Shown here: in pieces, positions 1 through 5,562 of the stretch
How positions within the stretch are numbered: position 1 is the stretch's first letter
Layout: each line of letters opens with the position of its first letter
DNA from: JBKQWK01 sp052139595
Lineage (GTDB): Bacteria > Actinomycetota > Thermoleophilia > UBA2241
NCBI GenBank assembly: GCA_052139595.1
Contig: JBKQWK010000233.1
Coordinates: 1 to 5,892, forward strand
Length of the DNA stretch: 5,892 bases
Direction of reading: 5' to 3'
Program-made: the position numbers and the translations under genes
The notes under the pieces: model-generated
Told to the model about the DNA's origin: nothing
Database searches by the model: none
Seen by the model: the letters and a program-made list of their open reading frames with translations, nothing else

Positions 1-28
1 GCGTCCGAGCCGGTCGCTACGCTGGTCA

Positions 29-53
29 GGGGCGCTCGCTGAGCGAGCGCCCC
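29..53. terminator. GC-rich perfect hairpin upstream of nrdJ, probable terminator
   Basis: A 12-base arm (29-40) and its exact reverse complement (42-53) flank a single base, so the transcript would form an 11-bp stem with a TGA loop. The stem is almost entirely G-C. There is no T-run after it on the plus strand (CTCAAGG follows), so it is not a textbook intrinsic terminator. Its position just before the nrdJ leader suggests it ends transcription of a gene to the left, or works in both directions. A 5'-leader structure of nrdJ is the alternative. No cobalamin riboswitch fits in the roughly 70 bases between it and the start codon. Confidence 0.5.
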
Positions 54-109
54 CTCAAGGCTGAATACTGGGCGGGGCCGCGGTGACGGTCAAATGAAAA
101 TGTTTGTGC

Positions 110-115
110 AAGGGG
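110..115 (+). promoter_or_regulatory. Ribosome-binding site of nrdJ
   Basis: AAGGGG lies 8 bases before the ATG at 124. This supports that ATG as the start, and no competing in-frame start with a better site was seen nearby. Confidence 0.7.
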
Positions 116-123
116 CTCACTAG

Positions 124-2358
124 ATGAAAACAGCAGTCACACAGCTCTCCGGTAATGCGCTCAAAGTGTTGGAGCGGCGTTACCTCAAGAAGGGCGAGCA
201 CGGCGAGCTGCTCGAAACGCCGGAAGAGTTGTTCACGCGTGTTGCCCACGCCATTGCTCAGGCCGAACTGCTCCACAATCCGGCGGCACGGGTCGACGAG
301 TGGGAGCAGCGCTTCTACGATCTCATGACGAGCCTCGAGTTTCTGCCCAACAGTCCCACGCTCATGAATGCCGGCCGCGAGCTCGGCCAGCTTAGCGCCT
401 GTTTCGTCCTGCCCGTGGGTGACTCCATGGACAGCATCTTCGAGGCGATCAAGAATACCGCTCTCATTCACAAGAGCGGCGGCGGTACCGGCTTCAGCTT
501 CTCCCGCATTCGCCCCAAGAACGACGTCGTGCTCTCTACCGCGGGTGTCAGCAGCGGCCCACTCTCCTTCATGAATGTCTTCGATGCCGCGACCGAGACG
601 ATCAAACAGGGTGGCACACGGCGCGGCGCCAACATGGGTATCATGCGCGTCGACCATCCCGACATCCTCGATTTCATCACCTGTAAGCAGGACGATGATC
701 GCCTCAACAACTTCAACATCTCGGTGGCCGTGACGGACGACTTCATGCGCGCTGTCGAAGCTGATGAAGAGTACGCTCTTCTCAACCCGCGCAGCGGTGA
801 GGTGGTGCGTAAGCTCAAGGCGCGCAAGGTCTTCAGGAGTATGGTCACCCTGGCGTGGAAGAACGGCGATCCCGGCATCGTCTTCATCGATCGCATCAAC
901 GAGCACAATCCCACACCGCAGCTTGGTCCCATCGAGAGTACTAATCCCTGCGGCGAACAGCCATTGCTGCCGTATGAGTCATGCAACCTGGGTTCCATCA
1001 ATCTGAGCAAGGTCGTGCCCGACGGTCACGTTGATTATGGTGAATTGGGGCGCATCACGCGCACGGCCGTGCGTTTTCTCGACGACGTCATCGATGTCAA
1101 TCGCTACCCACTGCCCGAAATCGAGCAGATGACGCGCGGTAATCGTAAGATCGGCCTCGGCGTCATGGGCTTCGCCGACATGCTCTTTGCCCTCGGCATA
1201 CCCTACGATTCAGATGAGGCCTGTTCTCTCGCCAGCGACATTATGGGCTTCATCCACGATGAGGCCACGGCTGCCAGTGTTGAACTGGCCAACGAACGCG
1301 GCGTGTTTCCCAACTTCGAGGGCTCCATTTACGACGCGCCAGGCATGCCGCGCGTGCGCAATGCTACGACGACGACGATTGCGCCCACCGGCACCATCAG
1401 CATTATTGCTGGGGCCTCTAGCGGCATTGAACCCCTCTTTGCGATCAGCTACGTGCGCGCCAATGTTCTCGATAACGACGAGATGCTCGAGGTCAACCCC
1501 TACTTCGAGCAGGTGGCCCGGAAGCGCGGTTTCTACAGCGCTGAACTCGCCACGAAGATCGCCGAGACAGGCACGGCTCGTCACGTTGATGGTGTGCCGG
1601 ACGACGTGGCGCGAGTGTTCGCCACCGCTCACGACGTGACGCCCGAGTGGCATGTACGCATTCAGGCGGCCTTTCAGAAGCACACCGACAATGCCGTCTC
1701 CAAGACGGTCAACTTCGCCAACAGCGCCACCGCCGACGATGTCGAAAAGGTCTACCTGCTGGCTTATAAATCCGGTTGTAAGGGCGTCACCACATACCGT
1801 GATGGCAGTCGCGAAGAGCAGGTACTCAACGTCGGGCAGACGAGAAAGAAGCGCGATCCTGCGGCCGGCGGCATCGCCACGACACGGCCGTCCCGACCGC
1901 AGCTGCTGAGCGGCGAGACACAGCGTATGGAGACTGGCTGCGGCAAGCTCTTTGTGATCATGAACGACGACGAATTCGGTCCGCGCGAGGTCTTCGCCAA
2001 TATGGGCAAGGCCGGCGGTTGTGCCTCCAGTAACACAGAGGCGCTGGGCCGGCTCATCAGCCTGGCTCTCAAAAAAGGAGCGGCGACGACCGAAATCGTC
2101 GACCAGCTCAAGGGCATTCGCTGCCACGTGCCCTACGGCATGGGGCCGAACGCGACGCTGTCGTGCGCCGATGCCATCGGCAAGGCACTCGAGCGGCGCT
2201 ATGTCAACGGCGCCACGGCTGCCGCTGGTGCAAAGCCGGAGCCTCAACTCTCGCTGGTTGAAGTGGCGCAAGGCGCTTGCCCCGACTGCGGCGGCTCCAT
2301 CGAACACGAGGGCGGCTGTGCGGTTTGCCGGCTGTGCGGCTACAGCAAGTGCGGCTGA
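124..2358 (+). CDS. nrdJ: Adenosylcobalamin-dependent (class II) ribonucleoside-diphosphate reductase
   Basis: This 744-residue cytoplasmic enzyme reduces ribonucleotides to deoxyribonucleotides using a thiyl radical generated from coenzyme B12, so it needs no oxygen and no separate radical-generating subunit. The catalytic N-P-C-G-E motif is at residues 274-278, with Cys276 as the expected thiyl site and Asn274 and Glu278 as its partners. Cys93 (in SACFVLP) and Cys287 (in SCNLGS), 11 residues after Cys276, match the redox-active pair. PTGTIS at 421-426 is the substrate phosphate loop, and GCKGVTTYRDGS (551-562) closes the barrel domain. After a variable linker (about 565-600) comes a TSCPD-type domain (about 600-690). 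The tail has CxxC at 719/722, CxxC at 732/735 and Cys738/Cys743 in LCGYSKCG: a probable zinc site plus the mobile cysteine pair that re-reduces the active site. The N-terminus has no obvious ATP-cone, which is common in this family. Length is typical. It appears monocistronic, followed by a hairpin terminator. Identity is very secure. Confidence 0.97.
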   Translation: MKTAVTQLSGNALKVLERRYLKKGEHGELLETPEELFTRVAHAIAQAELLHNPAARVDEWEQRFYDLMTSLEFLPNSPTLMNAGRELGQLSACFVLPVGDSMDSIFEAIKNTALIHKSGGGTGFSFSRIRPKNDVVLSTAGVSSGPLSFMNVFDAATETIKQGGTRRGANMGIMRVDHPDILDFITCKQDDDRLNNFNISVAVTDDFMRAVEADEEYALLNPRSGEVVRKLKARKVFRSMVTLAWKNGDPGIVFIDRINEHNPTPQLGPIESTNPCGEQPLLPYESCNLGSINLSKVVPDGHVDYGELGRITRTAVRFLDDVIDVNRYPLPEIEQMTRGNRKIGLGVMGFADMLFALGIPYDSDEACSLASDIMGFIHDEATAASVELANERGVFPNFEGSIYDAPGMPRVRNATTTTIAPTGTISIIAGASSGIEPLFAISYVRANVLDNDEMLEVNPYFEQVARKRGFYSAELATKIAETGTARHVDGVPDDVARVFATAHDVTPEWHVRIQAAFQKHTDNAVSKTVNFANSATADDVEKVYLLAYKSGCKGVTTYRDGSREEQVLNVGQTRKKRDPAAGGIATTRPSRPQLLSGETQRMETGCGKLFVIMNDDEFGPREVFANMGKAGGCASSNTEALGRLISLALKKGAATTEIVDQLKGIRCHVPYGMGPNATLSCADAIGKALERRYVNGATAAAGAKPEPQLSLVEVAQGACPDCGGSIEHEGGCAVCRLCGYSKCG

Positions 2359-2373
2359 AGCCGCGATTCTGCG

Positions 2374-2408
2374 ACGGCGTGGCGGCCGCAGAGGCGCCGC
2401 GCCGTTTC
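2374..2408 (+). terminator. Probable intrinsic terminator of nrdJ
   Basis: ACGGCGTGGCG (2374-2384) pairs with CGCCGCGCCGT (2395-2405) through 11 positions, one of them a G-U wobble, around a 10-base loop. TTT follows at once (2405-2407), then a pyrimidine-rich stretch to about 2422. It sits 15 bases after the nrdJ stop codon and before the next operon. A shorter dyad (2351-2364) overlaps the stop codon itself. Confidence 0.65.
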
Positions 2409-2462
2409 GCTGTCTGGCTCGTTGCGGGTAGAGTAGACAGGAGCGATTCGGGAAACGTCAGC

Positions 2463-2469
2463 AAGGAGG
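2463..2469 (+). promoter_or_regulatory. Strong Shine-Dalgarno of the Asp23 gene
   Basis: AAGGAGG is a near-perfect anti-16S match, 4 bases before the ATG at 2474. It fixes the start of the Asp23/Gls24 gene and implies efficient translation of the first cistron. No convincing promoter hexamers were identified between the nrdJ terminator and this site. Confidence 0.85.
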
Positions 2470-2473
2470 CAGC

Positions 2474-2860
2474 ATGGTCGAGGGTCCCAAACCCGACGCT
2501 GAGGTCAGTAGCAGCGGCGTGACCATCGCCGATAGCGTTGTGGCCAAGGTTGCGCACACGGCCTGTCGCGAGATCGCCGGCGTCCACGCTCTCGGTGGGG
2601 CCACCTCACGGGCATTCAGCAGTTTACGCGGTGGCGAGAACCGCGCCCAGGGCGTGAGCGTCGATCTGCGCGATGATGGCGTCGATCTCGACATTACCCT
2701 GGTCGTTACCTATGGAGTCAACATTCCCCAGGTTGCCGAAGCCTGCCGTAAGGCAGTCAAAGAGCAGGTCGAAGGCAGCACTGGCCTCACGGTGCGTTCC
2801 GTCAACGTGATTGTCAGCGACGTCCACTTCCCGGAGGAGCCCGCTGAAGGCGGCGCCTAA
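2474..2860 (+). CDS. Asp23/Gls24 family envelope stress response protein
   Basis: This is a 128-residue soluble protein without signal peptide or membrane segment. The Asp23/Gls24 (alkaline shock) signature is clear: an N-terminal block with IADSVVAKVAHTACREIAGV (18-37), a basic, glycine-rich middle (about 41-60), then the strand DLDITLVVTYGVNI (71-84), a helix with QVAEACRKAVKEQVEG (86-101), and a closing strand TVRSVNVIVSDVHF (106-119). In Firmicutes, Asp23 is an abundant cytoplasmic protein tethered to the membrane by AmaP and linked to cell-envelope homeostasis. The actual role in this organism is inferred from family and context. It is the first gene of a tightly overlapping operon whose next two genes encode small two-helix membrane proteins, matching the known anchor arrangement. 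Length is normal, and the start is fixed by a strong Shine-Dalgarno. Confidence 0.93.
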   Translation: MVEGPKPDAEVSSSGVTIADSVVAKVAHTACREIAGVHALGGATSRAFSSLRGGENRAQGVSVDLRDDGVDLDITLVVTYGVNIPQVAEACRKAVKEQVEGSTGLTVRSVNVIVSDVHFPEEPAEGGA

Positions 2861-3419
2861 GAAGTCTGCCCGGCCTGCCCGGCGGCGCGTCGCCGCTGTT
2901 GATGGCCTTGGCCTTGTGGCAACGGCTGGTGTATTGCTCATGGCGGCGGTGGCGATTACCTATCTTGCAGTCTGCCTGTTTGTTGCTGCCTCTGGTTCGC
3001 GCATCGAACCCCTGGCGCCAGGAACGGACGGCGGTCGTCTGCTTGTTCTCCTGGGTGTGCTTGTGGTGTTGGCTGCTTTGCTCGCCTTACTAGTACGTCG
3101 CGGCCGCCGACCGCTGCGCCTGGTCGGCGAGCGTGGTCACGTAGTGGTCGATCAGGCGACGCTGGCGGAGCCGTTGCGGCGCGCTTTGACGAGCCATATC
3201 GAGGTGGTTAACACGCACGTGCGCCTGCGGTCGCGTCGCGGCCGGCTGCGGGCCAAAGTTCGAGTCAGCGTGCGGCCTCTGGTCGACGGCAAGCGGCTGC
3301 GCGTCGAGTTCACTGAGGGTGAGCGCGCTCTGGCAGGACGGATCACGGGGACCGAACCAAATGGCGTCAAGGTCAGAGTGCGGGTTTTGAACGTGCGCAA
3401 GTTGGGACGGCATCTGTAG
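2811..3419 (+). CDS. Small membrane protein of the Asp23 operon (DUF6286/AmaP-like)
   Basis: This protein has up to 202 residues: a very basic N-terminus (RR, KK and RPARRR up to residue 26), two predicted transmembrane helices (about 33-59 and 77-95), a short loop between them, and a positively charged cytoplasmic region. The C-terminal domain alternates strands and one helix (about 103-196; for example LRRALTSHIEVVNTHVRLR and KVRVRVLNV). That plan resembles the actinobacterial DUF6286 and AmaP-type anchors found beside Asp23 genes, so it probably tethers the upstream Asp23 protein to the membrane (inference). The start is uncertain. TTG at 2811 gives the longest product and a 50-base overlap with the Asp23 gene but has no visible Shine-Dalgarno. 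CTG at 2844 is preceded by GGAGGAG (2833-2839) and would overlap by 17 bases. GTG at 2916 would remove the basic N-terminus. No in-frame ATG exists near the beginning. Confidence 0.8.
   Translation: MSATSTSRRSPLKAAPKKSARPARRRVAAVDGLGLVATAGVLLMAAVAITYLAVCLFVAASGSRIEPLAPGTDGGRLLVLLGVLVVLAALLALLVRRGRRPLRLVGERGHVVVDQATLAEPLRRALTSHIEVVNTHVRLRSRRGRLRAKVRVSVRPLVDGKRLRVEFTEGERALAGRITGTEPNGVKVRVRVLNVRKLGRHL
2833..2839 (+). promoter_or_regulatory. Shine-Dalgarno-like site inside the end of the Asp23 gene
   Basis: GGAGGAG lies within the last codons of the Asp23 gene, 4 bases before an in-frame CTG at 2844. It is the only good ribosome-binding site near the beginning of the first membrane-protein gene. 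It argues for initiation close to 2844, which would be a rare CTG start, rather than at the TTG of 2811. The same bases also encode the acidic Glu-Glu of the Asp23 C-terminus, so the match could be coincidental. Confidence 0.45.
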
Positions 3420-3986
3420 ATGAGGTGGTTTGCTCGTTCGTTGGCGATTGTGCTCGCTGGTTGTGGCGTGGCGATCACCGCACTGTTACTCGTACGTGAG
3501 GTGATCCTGACTCTTGACGTGCGTCTGAGCTTGCCTGTGCTGGGCTGGTGGCACTGGCTCGTCGACCCAGGGCACTCGGAGCGTGCGCTGGTGGCCGGCA
3601 GCGGTTGCACGCTGCTCGCCGTTCTGCTGCTCGTTTTGGTGATTTTGGCTGTGCGCCGGCCGGCGCGCCGGCCGGCGCAGATCGATCTCGCCGTCGATTC
3701 GACTGCTGCCTCTGGCCCTGCCTCGATCAAGTCGATGGCGCTCGAGCGGCAGATCGATGCCGGGCTGAAACGCACTATCGCCGATGTGCAGGCGGTGGCT
3801 ACCAGTTTGCGACGCGAAGGCGAAGGCTTCGCCGTCCTGGTTGTCGCCGATGTCGCTGCCGTCAATCTGGTTGGCGTGCAGCAGCGTGTGGCGACGTTTG
3901 TTGCCAGCGAGCTGAAGGCAGCCACAGGGATGGGCCTGACACACCTTGACCTCGAAGTGCGCCGCCTTGCCGGCGCCAGTTTGTGA
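3420..3986 (+). CDS. Second two-helix membrane protein of the Asp23 operon (AmaP-like)
   Basis: This is a 188-residue protein with two predicted transmembrane helices (about 6-27 and 57-78). The loop between them is tryptophan-containing (LGWWHWLVDPGH, 41-52) and probably external. A strongly basic stop-transfer RRPARRP (79-85) follows the second helix, then a flexible linker (86-105). The soluble C-terminal domain (about 106-184) runs helix (ALERQIDAGLKRTIADVQAV), strand (GFAVLVVADV), helix (VQQRVATFVASELKAATG), strand (THLDLEVRRLA). This order resembles a degenerate Asp23-like fold, as in AmaP-type anchors. The ATG follows the upstream TAG with no gap, which suggests translational coupling. 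The architecture parallels the preceding gene, so the two may be distant paralogues or hetero-oligomer partners (inference). A perfect palindrome lies within the codons of the basic stop-transfer. Confidence 0.78.
   Translation: MRWFARSLAIVLAGCGVAITALLLVREVILTLDVRLSLPVLGWWHWLVDPGHSERALVAGSGCTLLAVLLLVLVILAVRRPARRPAQIDLAVDSTAASGPASIKSMALERQIDAGLKRTIADVQAVATSLRREGEGFAVLVVADVAAVNLVGVQQRVATFVASELKAATGMGLTHLDLEVRRLAGASL
3652..3679. repeat. 28-bp perfect palindrome with internal tandem repeat
   Basis: Bases 3652-3665 are the exact reverse complement of 3666-3679. The core is also two tandem copies of the 12-mer CGCCGGCCGGCG (3654-3665 and 3666-3677 are equivalent in register). The segment encodes the Arg-Arg-Pro-Ala-Arg-Arg-Pro-Ala stretch just after the second membrane helix of the enclosing gene. 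The coding repeat probably arose by slippage or from codon choice for a basic, proline-rich stretch. A DNA- or RNA-level role is not shown. Confidence 0.9.
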
Positions 3987-4867
3987 TGATGATCAGCGCT
4001 TCTAATGAAGCATCGGATCCAGACTTGGTCTTTGGCCGCGGGCTACGTCGGCCGCAGCTGGTTGCCAGCGATCTTGATGGCACGCTCTTGCCGCCGACAC
4101 TCGAGTTTACTGCTGCCACTAAGTCTGGCGTGGCTGCGCTGCAAACCGCCGGCATACCCTTCATCATCATCACGGGGCGCATGTTTCGCAGCGCCCGGCG
4201 CATGGCGAACTGCCTGGGGCTGCACAGTGGGCCGATTGTCTGCTATCAGGGCGCGATGATCGCCGATCTGGGCAGTGGTGAATGGCTCTTTCACCAGACG
4301 ATGGCCGTCGATTTGGCCGCCGAGGTGATTCGCGACATGCGTCAGATTCACCGCCACGTGAACGTCTACATCGGCGATGAACTGTACGTCGAGTCACTCG
4401 ATGAGTGGGCGCGGCGCTACGCTGAATACGCGGAGGTGGGCATTACCACCGTGCCCGATCTCGTAACGGCGGTCGAGGAGCGACCGCCGACAAAAATTGT
4501 CATTCCCAGCGACCCCAGCGACATTACGCTTTTGCTGCCGCAACTGCAGAAGCGCTGGGAGGGGGCCCTGTACGTGACACGGTCGTTGCCACAGTACATT
4601 GAGATTTGCGATCCGCGCGTGAGCAAAAGCGCCGCCCTGGCGCGTCTCAGCCGGCAGTTTGGCGCCGCTCGTGAGCAGACCGTTGCCTGCGGCGACGGTC
4701 TCAACGACGTCGACATGTTGCAGTGGGCCGGTCTGGGAGTGGCGGTCGCCGAGTCGTCGGCACAGGTCCGGGCGGCGGCCGACCTGGTGGTCGCCCGCGA
4801 TCAGCTGGGCGGTTTCTTCAGCCGTCTCGCCACTGCATCCACCGGAGATGGCCCGCACCCACATTGA
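3983..4867 (+). CDS. Cof-type HAD-superfamily hydrolase (C2-cap phosphatase)
   Basis: This is a cytoplasmic hydrolase of 294 residues (numbered from GTG 3983), expected to remove phosphate from small phosphorylated metabolites such as sugar phosphates or nucleotide derivatives; the substrate cannot be read from the sequence. All four HAD motifs are present: motif I DLDGTLL (nucleophile Asp30, acid/base Asp32), motif II IIITGR (Thr64), motif III Lys215 in VSKSAAL, and motif IV GDGLNDVDML (Asp238, Asp242) for magnesium. The insert between motifs II and III (about 85-205) is a C2-type cap, as in Cof/YbiV-like enzymes. The start overlaps the upstream stop: GTG at 3983 (GTGA overlap), ATG at 3986 and ATG at 3989 are all possible, without a clear Shine-Dalgarno, so translational coupling is likely. 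It is the last gene of the Asp23 operon. Its link to envelope stress is unknown. Confidence 0.93.
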   Translation: MMMISASNEASDPDLVFGRGLRRPQLVASDLDGTLLPPTLEFTAATKSGVAALQTAGIPFIIITGRMFRSARRMANCLGLHSGPIVCYQGAMIADLGSGEWLFHQTMAVDLAAEVIRDMRQIHRHVNVYIGDELYVESLDEWARRYAEYAEVGITTVPDLVTAVEERPPTKIVIPSDPSDITLLLPQLQKRWEGALYVTRSLPQYIEICDPRVSKSAALARLSRQFGAAREQTVACGDGLNDVDMLQWAGLGVAVAESSAQVRAAADLVVARDQLGGFFSRLATASTGDGPHPH

Positions 4868-4887
4868 TACCGCCCGCAGTCGAGACA

Positions 4888-4919
4888 AAGGCGGCGCCTG
4901 GAGGGTGGGGCGCCGCCTT
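4888..4919. terminator. Perfect 11-bp hairpin after the HAD gene, probable operon terminator
   Basis: AAGGCGGCGCC (4888-4898) and its exact reverse complement (4909-4919) flank a purine-rich 10-base loop. It begins 20 bases after the stop codon of the HAD gene. On the plus strand the stem ends in TT but no T-run follows. Read on the minus strand it also ends in TT. It is probably the end of the Asp23-HAD operon, and possibly bidirectional between the convergent operons. Confidence 0.7.
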
Positions 4920-4979
4920 CGTCGGGGGCTCGGGTGCCGGGGTGGGAGGAGAAGCACCTCATTGGTCCCCTGACGGGCT

Positions 4980-5029
4980 GCGTTGCGGACTGATAATTTT
5001 GACTATCGCAACGCTCGAAAAGCGTAGCG
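4980..5029. other. Two overlapping, mutually exclusive dyads in the convergent intergenic region
   Basis: The segment 5007-5015 (CGCAACGCT) can pair backward with GCGTTGCG (4980-4987; 8 perfect pairs, 19-base AT-rich loop). It can also pair forward with AGCGTAGCG (5021-5029; 8 of 9 pairs, 5-base loop). Both folds cannot form together. Read on the minus strand, the second hairpin is followed by ATAGTCAAAATTATC, a plausible though not canonical terminator tail for the leftward operon ending at 5118. The remaining bases from 4868 to 5117 hold no credible open reading frame and no recognised RNA gene. Confidence 0.45.
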
Positions 5030-5117
5030 CCGCTGTTGTCGATCGTCAAGAGCGAGGGACGTTAAGCATTGTTGCGTCCGTCAGCAGGCGTCCATACAGG
5101 TTTACCTCGCCGCACAG

Positions 5118-5351
5118 TCAGTCGGCCTCACGCGCGGCGTGCATGCCAAGACGCTTCTTGATCGCTGTGTAGCGGTTTACGAGGAGGCGCTCATGGGCCT
5201 CCTCTTCGTGCTGCAGCTGGTCGAAGAGCGCGCGACCGTCGGCGTCGCGGCAGAGTTCAGCCCCACGGCGATACTTGGCCTGCGCTGCCTGCTCATCGGC
5301 AATGGCCTGCTCGAGGATCTCGAGAAGCAGCAGCTCCTTATCGTCGCTCAC
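5118..5351 (-). CDS. Half-size ferritin-like (rubrerythrin-type) protein
   Basis: This 77-residue protein is predicted to be a single helical hairpin. Helix 1 (about 4-33) carries Glu20 and Tyr27 in the E-x6-Y spacing of rubrerythrins. Helix 2 (about 37-66) carries HEEEAHE with Glu50-x2-His53, the EExxH-type metal ligands. Full ferritin-like domains have two such hairpins, so this one would have to dimerise to build a four-helix diiron site. A role in iron or peroxide handling is inferred. It has no signal peptide and no obvious encapsulin-targeting tail. The start chosen is GTG at 5351, because AAGGAG lies 6 bases upstream (5358-5363). The reading frame stays open further upstream, but that extension overlaps the neighbouring gene in another frame and looks non-coding. 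It is the last gene of a leftward cluster, 28 bases after the four-cysteine protein. Confidence 0.82.
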   Translation of the reverse strand: MSDDKELLLLEILEQAIADEQAAQAKYRRGAELCRDADGRALFDQLQHEEEAHERLLVNRYTAIKKRLGMHAAREAD

Positions 5352-5357
5352 CGTTGA

Positions 5358-5363
5358 CTCCTT
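5358..5363 (-). promoter_or_regulatory. Shine-Dalgarno that fixes the GTG start of the half-ferritin gene
   Basis: Read on the minus strand this is AAGGAG, separated by 6 bases from the GTG at 5351-5349. It shows that the real gene is 77 residues long rather than the longer open frame reaching back to 5489. Confidence 0.8.
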
Positions 5364-5379
5364 GCCGCCCAGCCGGTTG

Positions 5380-5562
5380 TCACGGTGCCAGACGCTCCAG
5401 TTCCCAGTTGCCGTTGACAAGGCGCACGGAAAAACGGCCCGGGCACATGCGGCAATTGCCTTGAGCGCCTTCCTGCGGATCGGGGCCAAAGTCGATCTCC
5501 CAGCCGCACAGCGGGCAGTAGAAGATCACTGGTGTCTCAGCGCCGCTCAGGCGCTCGACCAT
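5380..5562 (-). CDS. Small four-cysteine metal-knuckle (zinc ribbon or rubredoxin-like) protein
   Basis: This is a 60-residue protein with Cys16-Pro-Leu-Cys19-Gly-Trp and Cys37-Arg-Met-Cys40-Pro-Gly, two CxxC knuckles 17 residues apart, which should bind one zinc or iron ion. The first knuckle (CPLCGW) resembles both zinc ribbons and rubredoxins. The second lacks the usual CPxCG order, so the metal cannot be decided from sequence. A short beta-rich tail (RFSVRLVNGNWELERL, 43-58) follows. The ATG at 5562 overlaps the end of the upstream gene by 16 bases, and the half-ferritin gene starts 28 bases downstream, so the three are probably co-transcribed. The Shine-Dalgarno is weak, consistent with translational coupling. 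It could serve an electron-transfer or structural role with the ferritin-like neighbour (inference). Confidence 0.75.
   Translation of the reverse strand: MVERLSGAETPVIFYCPLCGWEIDFGPDPQEGAQGNCRMCPGRFSVRLVNGNWELERLAP

Noticed and set aside
55..906. Long open frame (283 codons) on the minus strand opposite the first part of nrdJ
   Set aside because: It is the antisense shadow of a strongly conserved gene in GC-rich DNA; its translation shows no domain and it has no supporting ribosome-binding site.
1365..1380. ACG trinucleotide run in nrdJ
   Set aside because: It encodes the Thr stretch before the conserved PTGTIS loop, which is threonine-rich in the family, so it is ordinary coding sequence.
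1210..2307. Long open frame (365 codons) on the minus strand opposite the second part of nrdJ
   Set aside because: Same cause: GC-rich codon bias keeps the opposite frame open. The plus-strand frame has every catalytic motif of NrdJ.
5118..5351. Encapsulin-cargo ferritin
   Set aside because: The half-ferritin size fits loosely, but the C-terminus has no recognisable encapsulin-targeting peptide and no encapsulin shell gene is present in the window.
5352..5489. N-terminal extension of the half-ferritin frame to 5489
   Set aside because: A good Shine-Dalgarno sits just before the GTG at 5351, and the extension overlaps the four-cysteine gene in another frame and has no ferritin-like features.
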